From Diphasiastrum complanatum (Eukaryota > Streptophyta > Lycopodiopsida > Lycopodiales > Lycopodiaceae): a stretch of DNA of 64,000 bases. Within the stretch, counting starts at the first letter, position 1; each line of letters begins with the position of its first letter. Shown piece after piece: positions 11,138 to 28,424 of this stretch. The position numbers were made by a program, and so were the translations under genes. A model generated the notes under the pieces. The model did no database searches. It saw only the letters and a program-made list of their open reading frames with translations, and had not been told where the DNA came from. The DNA lies in the NCBI GenBank assembly GCA_029204225.1, contig CM055101.1:33609683-33673682 (forward strand), in the 5' to 3' direction.

Positions 11138-12456
11138 TTGCCTAAGGAGAACTTATGTTTCATCTGTAAGAAGCTTGGACATATGATGAAATTTTGTCCA
11201 GAAAAGAAGAAAATATCTGCTCATATGATTGAGATTCCAAGAGGCAATGGTAAGACTTTGGAAGTTAACTTGACAAATTGTGAGTGTGAATGTTCTTTCA
11301 GTACTACTTCTTTCTTGCCTAATGTTTAACAGGCACAATTAAAGATCAAGAAGTGAGTATTCTATTGGACAATGGTTCAACTCATAATTTTATTAATTCT
11401 CGTCTTGTGCAGAAACTTAGCTTGGAAATTGAAGCTAACAATCATAGATATAAAGTTTATCTAGCTTCAGGAGCCCAGTTGGAGACTTGGAACGTAAAAG
11501 TCCCGAAGCTCCCAGTTTTGATGCAAGGATGCATAGAATTAGTTGATTTTCATGTCTTAGACCTAGCCTGTAATGATTTACTTTTAGGTTATGAGTGGTT
11601 ATTTAGTAAACCGCCTTCTCTGATAATTGATTTTGAGAAACATGCTCTCACTTTCAAGGAGGGTGATAAGGTAGTTACATTATTTGGAAGTATTTCTGTA
11701 AGTCCGTTAAAAAAGATTTCTACAATTTATGAAATGGAAGCATTTGATTATTTAGAGTATAGAGTTTTTTCTATTTTTGCTATTCTAGTTGTGAAAGTTC
11801 TTGAAATGAATCTAAATGGTTGTGAATTCTCAACAAATTCTTAACTTAGTAAATTTAGATCATGAACAAGCAATGAAAGAACAGATCATAAATGAATTCA
11901 AAAATGTTTTTCCATTTGATTACCCTCATGGTTTGCCACCATCCAGGTCAGTAGACCACATGATTGAGTTAATTCTAGGAAGTCAACCTATCCCTAGACA
12001 ACCTTATAGGTTTTCACGAAAAGAGGAGACAAAGATTTCAAATCAAATAGAAAACTATCTGAGGATGGGACATATACAACCTAGTAAATTACCATTGTTC
12101 TTCTTAAAGCGAAGAAAGATGGAGGTTTCTGGATGTGTGTTGATTATAAGGGGCCAAATAAGGTGATTGTCAAAAATAAATATCCATTACCCAGGATGGA
12201 TGACCTTGTAGATTGCTTAGGTGGAGCTAAGTATTTCACCAAGATTGATCTCAAGACAAGGTACCATCAAATAAGAATCAAATCGGAAGATGTCCAAAAG
12301 ACAAGATTTCGTTCTAGATTTGGTCATTATGAGTTCTTAGTGTTTCCATTTGGATTAACAAATGTTCCAGCAACATTCCAGCAAATGATGAACGATTTAT
12401 TTCATCCATATTTGGGGAAGTCTATGGTGGTATTCCTAGATGATATTCTCGTCTAC
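11138..12456 (+). pseudogene. Ty3/Gypsy zinc knuckle, protease and RT, truncated
   Basis: Plus-strand order: a CCHC knuckle CFICKKLGHMMKFC (about 11,159-11,200), a stop, then a retropepsin segment (11,353-11,844) with LLDNGSTHNFI, where DNG replaces the usual DSG, and LGYEWL at its end. The RT follows: FPFDYPHGLPPSR (from about 11,910), a frameshift near 12,130, then [41 protein letters not shown] and the catalytic FLDDILVY (12,433-12,456). Directly after this motif the homology stops and unrelated GC-richer DNA begins, so the thumb, RNase H and integrase are gone. A stop between knuckle and protease, a frameshift and the changed protease triad show it is dead. Confidence 0.9.
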
Positions 12457-13345
12457 GTTTCCCAGATCAGCGCGTCGGCGCAAGAGAGGTATTCTCTCTT
12501 ACGAGAAACTAGCTACTGCTAATTGTTTATCTGTTTGTGTGACAAAGTGTGTTTGCTACTGCATGACTAACACTAGCGTATCAAAACAACCAAATATCTC
12601 TCTCGTTCATTTTGTTTATATAGGAACAAAGAAAAGGAGATTTTGCTAATCATTTGATTACAAGAAACTGGTTAAACTCGTTCTAACGGCTTCCATTTGT
12701 GTGTCGTCATCGTCCGTGGAGTCCGTTCTCCATGCTGGTACTTTGTTGATCTTCCCTGGTACTTAGCTCGTGAAGATCCACTGTTTTGCAGCTGTGTGTG
12801 ATAGTCGTCTATGATCGCAATCGTTGCTTTGTGGTCCTTCGCGGTCATGAGTGGTCGTGAGCCGTATCGCATATTGACTGCAATCATTCCCCTTGCGATG
12901 GGCTTCGGTTAGCTGCTTGGTGAACTGGTTCCCTTTGGTCTTCGCTAGTAGGCCGCAATCTTTGATGTTGCGGTGGCCTTCGGTTCCCAACGGTGCCTTG
13001 AGGTGCGGTTTGATTCCTTCAATTTGCTTCGACTTCGTAATGGACCGTATGTTGGTGCCTTGTAGTTTCCCTTGGCTCCGTTGGTCTTCGCTTGTAACAA
13101 TAAGGTTGACCCTTACGGTGCGTTGCGGTTGCGTTCGGTGGAACCGTGGAAAAGACCTAGCGGTTGCCTGCGGTGGCTTTTATCAAAGTCATTTGCGTTG
13201 CGGTTGCGGTAGCTTACGGTTTTTGCCTGTGGGTAGTTCCCGTGTATTTTTGCAGGTAAGGCCTGTTGGCCCTTTACGTGTATTTCTACAAGTTTTGGTT
13301 CATAAGCTAGCAAAGATTTGTGGGTAGAAACTTCATGTTTTTTCA
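12457..13345. other. GC-richer insert of unknown nature
   Basis: Composition changes abruptly at 12,457 and becomes GC-rich and T-rich up to about 13,330. A degenerate motif (ttgcgg, tgcggttgcg, ttcggt, gtcttcgct) recurs, especially at 12,895-13,215. Reading frames up to 144 codons exist on both strands but overlap each other, contain no recognisable domain and look driven by composition. It could be the LTR or leader of another retrotransposon inserted into, or joined to, the Gypsy RT. Confidence 0.4.
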
Positions 13346-13428
13346 GACCCTGAATCGGTTTATAGGTCAATCCTGAAACATACTTAAATAGTCTTCAAAG
13401 CTTTACTCACAATTTAGCTAGTTCAAAC
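13346..13428. repeat. Dispersed repeat, copy 2 (partner at 3,781)
   Basis: Same-orientation match to 3,781-3,870 (atcggttta, gaaacatacttaaa, caaagctttact, ttagctagtt). It immediately follows the GC-richer insert and may mark its end or an LTR piece. Confidence 0.6.
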
Positions 13429-13593
13429 AAGTAATAAACTTAAAATATAAGACAAAAATAGAGGAAATCGATTCCAGATTGATTCCACCATGCTCTCACA
13501 TGTCCTCACCCTGAAATTCATAAGGGCCGTGTCACTGTGATGAGACTGTACAAGAAATTTTTTGAAATTTGCATCTGACTACTTTGAGTTTCT

Positions 13594-14031
13594 CTAGTAT
13601 TTACAGGAGCACTTATACAACCTGTATAAAAACTCACATTCAATATTGCAAAACTTACTCCATATTATAAATAAACCATATCCGATGTGTAGGGTGATTC
13701 TCATCAACTCTATACATTCTTTTAGTTCCTCATAATATTCAGTATAATTATCCTCCCATTTATTGTAAATTGTCCAAAGTGACGGATAGTGGAAGTCAAT
13801 TAGTTTGTCAATCCTTTTTTTATTCAAATATTTTTGAATATCAAGGTCTTTCTCATTTGTAGTAATGAGAAACCTCAAGTAATGATGCCTTTTAAATGTT
13901 AAATCAGATTCTTCAATAAAAAAAATTTCTTTCATTCGAAGATATTCAAGTGCATAGAGAGAAGAATTGCCAATTAATATTTTAGTTAGTCCAAGCTTTT
14001 TAACTGTGAATAATATTCTCAAGACAAGCAA
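13594..14031 (-). CDS. Unrecognised 145-codon ORF
   Basis: An uninterrupted minus-strand frame, rich in Leu, Ile, Tyr and Lys, with an acidic stretch (KWEDNYTEYYEELKECIELM) and four Cys near the end. I recognise no domain. The surrounding DNA is AT-rich repeat territory, there is no visible promoter or splice structure, and an open frame of this length can occur by chance. It is listed because it is clean and the composition is not simple; it could be the tail of an old plant gene or transposon ORF. Confidence 0.2.
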   Translation of the reverse strand: MLVLRILFTVKKLGLTKILIGNSSLYALEYLRMKEIFFIEESDLTFKRHHYLRFLITTNEKDLDIQKYLNKKRIDKLIDFHYPSLWTIYNKWEDNYTEYYEELKECIELMRITLHIGYGLFIIWSKFCNIECEFLYRLYKCSCKY

Positions 14032-14150
14032 CCTTGTTCTTCAAGGGATAGCCCTATTCATAGATTCAAAATTCAGAAACTTCCAATACCCTATTCCACT
14101 CAGCATTTGTATACCCCTTAATTCCTAGAAGAAGGCAATACCTTACAATG

Positions 14151-14712
14151 CATTCTGGTTTCTATGAGGGGCTTGAACCTGGGCCAAGGAAACTTTGGAT
14201 GCCAAGCTAATCACCAACTCATGCTTTTTGGTTTCCAATGGGAGACTCGAACTTAAGACCAAAGGAACTTTGGATGCCAAGCTAACCAATGGAGCCAACC
14301 TCGTTGGATAACTCACCTTATAATGCATCTTGGTTTCCGAGGGGGGCTTGAACCTGGGACCAAGAAACTTTGGACAAATCACCTTATCATAAGTTGATTA
14401 AATAATAATGCTTCCTAGGTATATTAACTCAACGGATCACACATAATCGAACCAAGGTGGACAAGCAAGCCCAACTCGAACACAAAACACCAACTAACTG
14501 CATGTAAAGATAAATAAATAAACAATAATGTTTTTTGGTTTCCAAGGAGAGGCTCAAACCTAGGACCAAAGAATTGATGTTAAGCTAACTAACTGAGCCA
14601 GCTCCATTGTGTAAATAAACAATAGTGCTTCTTGGTTTCCAAGGGGAGCCTCAAACTTGAGACCAAAGAAAGTTTGGATGTCAAGCTAACCAATTGAGCC
14701 AACCACCCCTTG
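14151..14712 (-). repeat. Cluster of five tRNA-derived (SINE-head) modules
   Basis: Five related modules lie on the minus strand at 14,151-14,219, 14,221-14,307, 14,323-14,375 (truncated), 14,528-14,610 and 14,626-14,712. Read on that strand each has, where complete, a box-A-like TGGCTCAATTGG followed by TTAGCTTGACATCCAAAG and, about 40 bases on, a box-B-like GGTTCAAGCCC, then a shared tail ending in AACCAAGAAGCA. Box A and box B spacing and sequence fit an RNA polymerase III promoter of tRNA origin, as in plant SINEs. None folds into a full tRNA as far as I can tell. Copies 1 and 3 have the best box B, copy 5 the best box A. Confidence 0.65.
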
Positions 14713-14950
14713 GGTCAATAACAATGGTGACAAAAAAAATCCCTAAAGGTCCAAATAATTTATACAACACCCATGGAATTAGCTATAGAAATGCATTCTG
14801 ATTATTAGTAACCTCTCAAGTGCATTTTTTGCCAAAAATCACTCTACTAAAGAGGTGTGATAAGTTGTCAAAAAAGTGATGCAATACTCTTTCAAACTTT
14901 CAGCATTGATGTTGGCCTAGCATTCAACATTTTTCATTGTCACGATCAAC

Positions 14951-15039
14951 CCAATGGGATTGGCTTAGTTGCTTAACTTAATATCCAAAGCTTCTTTGGT
15001 CCCAAGTAGGAGCCTCTACTTTGAAACTAGGAAGCATTG
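14951..15039 (+). repeat. Inverted copy of the tRNA-derived module
   Basis: This plus-strand copy reads GGCTTAGTTGCTTAACTTAATATCCAAAG, then TTTGGTCCCAAGTAGGAGCC and a tail ending GGAAGCA, matching the minus-strand modules at 14,151-14,712. Box B is degraded. Confidence 0.55.
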
Positions 15040-16480
15040 TCTCGATACTTAGCCATGACGCCTTTCAAACCCTTCTTAGCACTAGAATTGTGCATTAAAA
15101 AATAGATCTTACGAACAAAGAAATGAGTAACACAAAAAATTAGTAATCAACTGATATCCCTTTTTTGCAAGGGATCTACAAATGAAGTTTGTTAAAAAAA
15201 TATTCACTATATTAAACCTTGGAATTGAGCACATTAAAAAATACAAAAGCTAAGACTTTTCTAGAATAAGATAAAATAACATCTTTGCGAAGAAGGGGGA
15301 GGGGGGGGGGGGGGGGGTAGGGGGTTTACACCCAAGAAGGCCATCCTGCTGAGGGTGGGCAGAACCTTCCTCACCTTTGTTTCTTTTTTGTTTTTTTTCT
15401 TAGAGCATCTTCCAAGCGGAAGGTGCATGTAAACAAAGTTAAAAAAAAATTTATGTGCACCTTCCCGTTGCCGAAAGGTGCATGTATAAAAAATTGCCCT
15501 ACATTTGTCTTGTCTCACAAATTCTGCTGTTGTAACCATCACCATTTTCTTTGTTAAAAAAATTTAAAATGATATTACAATATGCATGGCCACCTAACCG
15601 TCATTGTTTAAGGCAATTTTTTACCTTGAGTATACATGATTTTCTTAGATTCTTTATTGAAACAATATGACAAATGTAAGAGGTCCTTGAGTTCCACAAG
15701 TATGAAGGTCTATAATCATATTGTAGTGGTAGGATACCATTGGTTTCAGTGGAAAAATATTATTACCATGTCCCAACAAGCACTTCAATTTATCTAAAGG
15801 CATTGTACTAATTTGTTACATGTATAATGATATTAGTCTCTATGGTAATCCTCAGTGTCTGCAATTGAGGAGGTATAGCCCTCGAAAAAATCTTAATGGA
15901 GTTGTTCTCGTTAGCACTCTTGATTGGAAGCAAAAACAACCATAAATGTGATAATCTAGTGAAAATTGTGGACCTTGCAAATATTAGGGTCATAGCATGA
16001 GATGAAAGACACAAGTATGCGTGCACCAGAATCAATGAATTACATATCAGCATTGCATATCTTCATACTGCATACAACGAAAGTTAGAAGTCATATTTAA
16101 CAGGTCCATGGAATCATTGACTCTATATCTGCAAAAATGACCACAAACTGCAATAGAAGTCTGTGCTATGACAAATCGGAGGAATACACAGTACAGTATT
16201 GACAGTGGAATAAATAAGAAAAATTGCTATACAGTAAACTATCAAAAGTAAATACATTATTGAGCTTCAGGAGTACTTAATAGGATACGTTTCTAAACAG
16301 GTCTCAAGTTCTCAACAGGTGTTTTAAAAAGTAAGACAAACCTCAGCCTTATAAACCCAAAACAGTAGCAACTAACTGAGGATAACATTTCCAGAAGATA
16401 AACTTCAGAGTAAAGGAAATATATGAGATGAATTAACATTACATTTTCATAGCGTCAGCTTACCAACTATTCATTATTCT
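15040..16480. other. Non-coding stretch; faint Copia protease trace
   Basis: No gene is supported. There is a G-run at 15,299-15,317 and a pair of short related phrases built on aaggtgcatgt (15,418-15,430 and 15,474-15,485). On the minus strand near 16,055-15,800 the reading FIDSGA followed by broken sequence resembles a Copia protease start, but it is too short to annotate on its own. Confidence 0.3.
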
Positions 16481-16923
16481 GTGTGTGGCATCCATATACA
16501 ATCACGCTGAACTTTGTACTTCCACATTCAGATGGACTATTACTAAATTGCTCAGTTGTCAGCAGTCCATCCTTTGTATACTCCAGGCAGTTGAAAAAAG
16601 CTTGGGTTGGCATGACCAAACCTCTTAAGACTTTGTTCTCAAATTCCTACCCAAGAGATGAAATACTTTAACAGAATAAGCTTCACTTCCAGATCCGCCA
16701 TACTCCATAACTATAATCCAATAGGATGGCTGCCATGAAAACAACAAAACCTTCCAAACAAGGTTGTGGATGCAAGCTAACAAAAACATTGCTAATATCA
16801 GTCCTAAGTCAAGATCTTGTAGACTTCATGCTCTAAAATCTGATATCTCACTCTACTGTATAGCCTATTTACTGGCAATAGTTAAGATCAGATGCCAGTA
16901 AATGAGAGAGCAACCACATTGCT

Positions 16924-23048
<6,125 letters not shown>

Positions 23049-23310
23049 CTCTTTTTTCCTCTCGTTCGATCTCTAACCTCTTCTGTTCTTGCTTGCTTGA
23101 TCTGTTTTGCGCCGATGGCAAGATCTTAGGGCAACGAGGCCAGAAACCAGGTTTTCTTTTTAATTAGATCAAAGCATAGCAGAGTTTGGTGGATAAGACA
23201 CGGTGACGCATGCATCCCAGAAGGTGCACTCTTAAGTTGGGTAAGTGCACATGGGTGTTTTTTAGCTTTGTGGTGCTAGTGGCTCACAGGGTAAGATGTG
23301 TGAGGATCGG
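23049..23310 (-). promoter_or_regulatory. KARI 5' flank with leader
   Basis: The region upstream of the KARI start should hold its 5' leader and core promoter. The leader is purine-rich on the sense strand just before the ATG (AGAGGAAAAAAGAG). An ATTAAAAAGA stretch about 110-120 bases upstream of the ATG (near 23,160) is a weak TATA-like candidate. No clear initiator or regulatory site can be asserted from sequence alone. Confidence 0.3.
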
Positions 23311-23717
23311 CTAAAAGCTGAGGTGTCACTTTGAGGCAACTTTGAGCATTGAAATGAGCTTTCTTTTGTTTTTTGATTTTTCTGAGATGCAATCGTTGTT
23401 TTTTTTTTCAAGGATTTGAATGTCCTCTCAGCTACATAAGGCCAAGTTTTTCATGATCGCCTTGTTTCTTTTATGAAGTTCTGTGAGTGAATGCACTCAA
23501 CTTATAAAATGTTGCGACCATTTGCTAGAAGTTGAGCTGTCACTCCTAGGCGATTTTGAGCATTGAAATGAGTTTACTTTATTGTTCTTATAAAATGCAA
23601 TCGTTGCTTTTTTTTTCCCAATATTTGAATGCCATTTGCCTACCTAAGGCAAAGTTTCTCGTGATTTTTCAATTATTTTGTTTCTTTTGTGAAGTTTTGT
23701 GGAAGAATGCACTCAAG
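23311..23717. repeat. Tandem duplication upstream of KARI, two ~200-bp units
   Basis: Unit 1 (23,311-23,502) and unit 2 (23,524-23,717) match along their length: gagctgtcact/gaggtgtcact, ttttgagcattgaaatgag, atgcaatcgttg followed by a T-run, atttgaatg, cctacctaaggc/gctacataaggc, ttgtttcttttgtgaagtt and gaatgcactcaa. Sequence divergence is moderate, so the duplication is not recent. It is 260-670 bp upstream of the KARI start codon, where it could affect the promoter. Confidence 0.75.
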
Positions 23718-23879
23718 TTGATCAGGCAAGTAGGAAGGATATCACACCCATTGTTGCTTGGGCACTATGAGAAAACAAACGACAAGAAATGTGGCGTTTA
23801 GTATGAATCTCAATAGGAATACCAACTAGTTCACAATCTTGCATGCAAAACTTTTTCAACAACTCATTCACCTACTTAA

Positions 23880-25388
23880 TTTAAAATTGTGATAAGTACA
23901 ATGAAAAGTGGCTCAAGGATTAGAAGCTCTCAAGAAGCCCACACACATACAAACTCTAAATCAAATTTAATTTTAAAAGAAAATTATACAATTATGAACA
24001 AGAACATGATCTTATTATTATCTTGCTTCTTATACTCCCCCTCAATGATAAGCTTATGCATACAAACATTCATCAATAATCTGAAGTACTCAAACACTCA
24101 CCTAAAAGCTTAGTCATAATATATGTGATTTGATCATTAGTAAAGCAAGACCTAACTATACTTCTATGGAATTAACCTAATGAAATGATATGAATCTCAA
24201 TATGCTTCATGAGTGCGCGAAAACTAGGATTTTAGAATTTTAGATACAACTCTAGTTGTCACAATGAATAACAATAGTTGCATCCTGGAACAACATCAAC
24301 TCAACAAGCAAACAAGATTATATGCTCTCACAAACTACAAACTTAGTAGAATTATTTCTTTTCAAAGCATTTGTTGTTGTTCAAAGGAGTGCTTTGTGCA
24401 TTGAAACAGGTTGAAAGAGAAGATCAGGTCATTGCTACATGGCAACATCAAGTGGAGTTTTGAGCTATGAGATATTCATGAATATGGGAAGTAGTGGTAA
24501 AGATTAGATTAAGGTTCATTGAGTGGCTACCAAGTACCATTTAGTTATGGATTGGATCAGCAAGAGAAAGATTCTCAGTGAGTTATGTGAGTAACATATG
24601 CGGATATTGGAGGAATCTGCCAGATAATGACATATGTGTTTATGTGCTGGGTCATAGTGAGATTATTCTCATATGTGCACGATTAATCTTGTTTGGATCT
24701 GCTATGTATTCCTGGTTACAAAGATGAATGTTATAAAGGACTTTAATTTCCGGTTGATTGTAGAATTTGGAACCCCAGCAAACGTTTCTTCATAGTCACC
24801 TCCTCCTTGTTTGTGTTATATCCTTTTGAAACCAATGTCCTTGCATTGTTCATATCAATACAGCATCTGATTTGTACTTGGCTCTATATTATCCATTTAC
24901 TATAAATAGTCTTTTTCTCTATTGGTAAATGTACAAGTCCCAAGTCTTGTTCTCCATAGAAGAATTGCACTCTTCATTTAGAGCTTTCCTCCAGATTTTC
25001 TCTTTTCCAAGTTCTCTAAAAGTAGATGGATCTTTCGTTTCTGATACCATTGCCATGAATGGAATATGTACATCCTCATCCTCATTCTGATCCTTGTGTT
25101 GATCGTCATGTCGATCTTGATATTGATTGTTGTAAAGCTACCTTTACAAGCTTTACTTCTGGCGCCACTGGCGCCAGCATTGTCCTCGGCGCCAGCAGCG
25201 CCCCTGCTGCTCTTGGCACCACCGGCGCCACTATGACCAGAATCCAGTCGGCGCCAAGTTTCTATGGCTGAAAATCTTTGATCGGTTCTAGCGAAGTCCA
25301 GAGAGCTCAGATCGATGTGCAATCACCTCACACGATCTAGGCATGATTAAAGGAAGCATGGGGATCAATAAAATCTAGAGAGAGAAAA
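23880..25388 (-). pseudogene. Decayed Ty1/Copia: RT start and RNase H
   Basis: On the minus strand the RT start is recognisable from about 25,060: DPSTFREL, WRKALNEECNSS and MENKTWDL, then a degraded DYEETF (near 24,800), matching the Copia pattern of E-P-x-T-F, W-x-x-A-M-x-x-E, and N-x-T-W-x-L. Farther on (24,300-24,030) lie degraded RNase H motifs: HCDN, a HIEI-like motif and a TDDQITYI-like motif. Between them little is left and there are many stops. The rightward part ends at 25,388 where the non-coding LTR element begins. The GC-rich ggcgcc repeats at 25,155-25,255 lie in the linker before RT. Confidence 0.65.
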
Positions 25389-26333
25389 TGACTTTCTAGA
25401 GAGAGAAAACGTGCTTTACCAGTCTGGGTAGAGTACTTGGTATGAGGGGAGGTGGCGAATCCCACCAATACTATAGAGGAGTGCGGGTTGCGACTCAGGG
25501 CGAGCTCCAACCAAGTCTCAGCTTCCCTTGCTGGAATGTTGTCCTGGCACTCGCCTTGGCATGTCAGCACTCCGGAGACTAGGGCTGGTCACACATTTGA
25601 AATGTAACCTTCTCATATTTATCAATAAAGTGGGATTTTTCTCAAACTGACTCTGATTACCTTCTGGGTTTCAGTGTTCGGTAAAAGCGCCAGTTGTAAG
25701 GCCGCTTCAAACTTTTTGATTTGGCACATAGCTGAGGGTCGTATCCCGGGACACCAACGGTATGCCGTCGGGACCATTCGGTCCGTGGCACCAGCGGTAT
25801 GTTGTCGGGACCATTTGGTCCAGGAATTGGTTGTCTCCATATCTGTCGCGGCTTGTGGTTCTGAGTGTTCCTTGCATGAACGTGAATGGGTTAAGCTCTT
25901 GGAGAACGGGCTCTAACCTGTCGGCTGAGTTGGATGGCTTGCTTGGATGGAAGTTACTTGTTTATGGTTGTCCAGTCTGGCGTGGCGCCAGGTTGGCTCC
26001 CAGCGCGTGACGAAGCTTTCAGTTGGTTAAGTCTGATGTAAGTCAGACTGCTTGCTTGGAATGGATGTTACTCGTTTATAACGAAGCTTCGAGTTGGTTA
26101 AGTTTGATGTATGTCGGGCGGCTGGCGTGGAGGGAAGTCACCCACATCGGGACCCCCGATCTGGCATGGCGCCAGGTTGGATCTCAATGTTGGTTTCGGA
26201 ACTTCAAGCTGGTTAAGTTTGATCTTTGTTGGCGAGTTGGCTGCTTGTATGTCAAGTGGGTTTGGATGGCAAGAGTTGAAGGCTGAGAAGCTAAGTCGTG
26301 GTTCCCAGCTCCCTTTGGGATGCCTGCGCTACA
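25389..26333 (+). repeat. Left LTR of the non-coding element
   Basis: Matches 28,425-29,387 almost base for base from ggaatgttgtcttggcactcgcc-type sequence through the end gggatgcctgcgctaca. A TATA-poor, mixed-composition LTR; the phrase atttatcaataaagtg (25,618-25,633) contains AATAAA, a candidate poly(A) signal in both copies. The left border is uncertain by a few bases because agagagagaaaa is repeated around it. Confidence 0.8.
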
Positions 26334-26335
26334 TG

Positions 26336-26349
26336 TGGTATCAGAACCG
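26336..26349 (+). other. Primer-binding site, initiator tRNA-Met type
   Basis: TGGTATCAGAACCG lies two bases after the left LTR end. TGGTATCAGAGC is the usual plant retrotransposon match to the 3' end of initiator tRNA-Met; here two late positions differ. Confidence 0.8.
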
Positions 26350-26420
26350 ACTGGCCGGTCAGCTATGCGGATCTCACGGAAATGGCCATTGTTTGGGGTT
26401 CATCAAGACAACTGCTGTGC

Positions 26421-26812
26421 GAGGTGCTGCCCATAGTGTAAGCACGGGTGCGTCCACGGTCAGGGTGGTCAGCAGAACAAGGGACTTAATGAGTCAAGGT
26501 GTTGCCCTTGAGGTGTAAGCACGGTCAGTTCTCGCGGTTCGGGCCTGGCGCTGTCTGCACGTAGGACAGATGAGGCAGTGTGCTGCCATTAGGTTGGTGT
26601 AAGCATAGTCTGTGCCTTGTGGGGTGCAGGGCGACATATTCAATCTGCACGGGTCAACCATTGATACAGAGATGCTGCTCGAATTCGGGTGTAAAGCATG
26701 GGTGGTTAGCTGCCGGTGCGGGATAGCTGCCGATCGTTTAGCTATAAGGGCTATCGACCATAAAGTGGTGGGGCGTGACTGAGGCAATGTGCTGTTAATG
26801 GTGAAAGCACGG
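26421..26812 (+). repeat. Five spaced degenerate motif copies inside the LARD
   Basis: A motif close to GAGGnnnTGCTGCC, a short gap, then GGTGTAAGCACGG occurs at 26,421-26,449, 26,496-26,525, 26,572-26,608, 26,669-26,701 and 26,781-26,812, with start-to-start spacing of 75, 76, 97 and 112 bases. The intervening sequence is not conserved. A separate two-unit repeat of about 50 bases lies at 27,727-27,776 and 27,810-27,860 (shared aattgtgaaagt and aggcaactga forms). Confidence 0.65.
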
Positions 26813-28424
26813 ATAGTTGGAGGGGTGTCCTATGTGAGCTGATTCTGTGATCGATTTGTATGGGCGCGGCCAGGCAAAGGTCCGTTGGCAGGACCATCTC
26901 AAAGGGGGACCTTGTCTTTGTTACCTGTTAGTAAACCTGCCTGAGTGTCTTGCTTGCATGTATTCGTGGTGAGTCTTAGTACTCGTGCTTTGCCTGGTTT
27001 GCATGATTGCTTGTGATACAAGGAGCTGATGACTCGAGAAGGAACCTTTATTTTGAAGGCTGATACCATCAAACAAAGAGGACTATAGAATCTGTGGGAC
27101 GGATTTGCAGTTCAAGTACTCGCACGTGAACGGCAACAAAACGACTCAATGTTTGCAAAGGATGGATGGCTAGCCTGTTTCTTGGGTTAGTTTCATTTGC
27201 GACAACGCCCACCAGACGCAAGCAGGAAGTCAAAAGTTGGAAAGGGCAATTTCAGGGGAGATCTTCTATGAAGCAGTTGGTCTTCATTTGGGACGGCCAC
27301 CTTCGGAACTGAAACTCACTGAGCATAGGTGATATCCAGTATCAGTTGGGTTTTTCCTCAAAGGGGAAAGACTAGGATCCTCTTCAGAGATTGACAACAA
27401 GTTGGATCGAGCCATAATCCTAGCAGATGGGAAGCAAAGTGTTGGAAAGGCTTTTTGTCCGAAGAACTCTACTCTAGGTCCAATCAGCTGATTTTATAAG
27501 TGGAGAGGGAACTATCACACACACCTCTATCTTGGGGCAAATTCTGAATGAAAGTTGACCAAAACGGGGGCCAATTCAAGGTGACCTAGCCATACTCACA
27601 TGAGGAGACTGGCGAACTTTTGGACCTAATAAGTTGACAAGTTTTTGTTGTGGAAAGGAAAGCTTGTTATAGGCTTTCTCTGGATCGGCAATGATGAGGA
27701 AACAAATGAGTACGCTAGCTTGTGTTACGTGTAAGGCAGCTGATCAATGAAGTAATTGTGAAAGTTGAGTCTTGCATGAGAGACCAAGCTCGATGTACAC
27801 TTCTTGTTTTGACTGTGAGGCAACTGACCAGTGATGGAATTGTGAAAGTCAAGTTTTGCGCGACGAACATGGTGCTTCAAACAAACGCGAAGAGATAGTT
27901 CGTATGCGGATCAAACTGGTGCGACCCTTTGGCTCTCCACGAGGTCAATGGTTACATTTGGACTGATTCAAAGAGCTACTTCAAGCTAAGTGAGAGGTGC
28001 TTGTGGAGTACTCAATCTTTGCCTACCTTAAAGAGCCAAGAAGGAAAAGTATCAAGATCAGGCTGGGACAAGGAGAGAAATCAAGGTGCAGAAGCAACAA
28101 GGCACAGAGTGGACCATAAAGTGGGCAATCAAACGATAAATCCTTTGGCTCAGGGAGCCTTGATACCTGTGCGGAACTGATTAAATCTGGAGCTCAGGGA
28201 TCTCAACACAAAGTGCATTAAGGACAAATTAGGAGCTCAAAGGAGTTCCAAAGTCAAAAAGTCAGAAGCGACAGGGGCGAAGATTTCACAGAAAGGCCTC
28301 TGTCACCAGTTAATAAGATTCTTGGGTTTTACGTAAGCGATATAAAATCTACGCTTTTTCCAGACAAAGAGATATTTTCAAGTTATGTAATTTTTCAGTA
28401 CAAAGAGCTGAGCCTCCGAGAAAA

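Noticed and set aside
12672-13370. Overlapping frames of 71-144 codons on both strands
   Set aside because: High GC removes stop codons by chance; no domain and no codon logic in any one frame.
14151-14712. Possible tRNA genes
   Set aside because: Box A and B-like sequences are present but no anticodon arm or cloverleaf could be formed, copies are truncated and share non-tRNA tails; SINE modules fit better.
25037-25050. A minus-strand TGGTATCAGAAAC that looks like a tRNA-Met primer-binding site
   Set aside because: It is part of the coding sequence of the decayed Copia RT start (reading MVSETKDPSTF), and no LTR end lies next to it.
25674-26518. Plus-strand frames of 80-135 codons, repeated at 28,726-29,428
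   Set aside because: They lie in the two LTRs of the non-coding element, duplicate because the LTRs are duplicated, and contain no domain.
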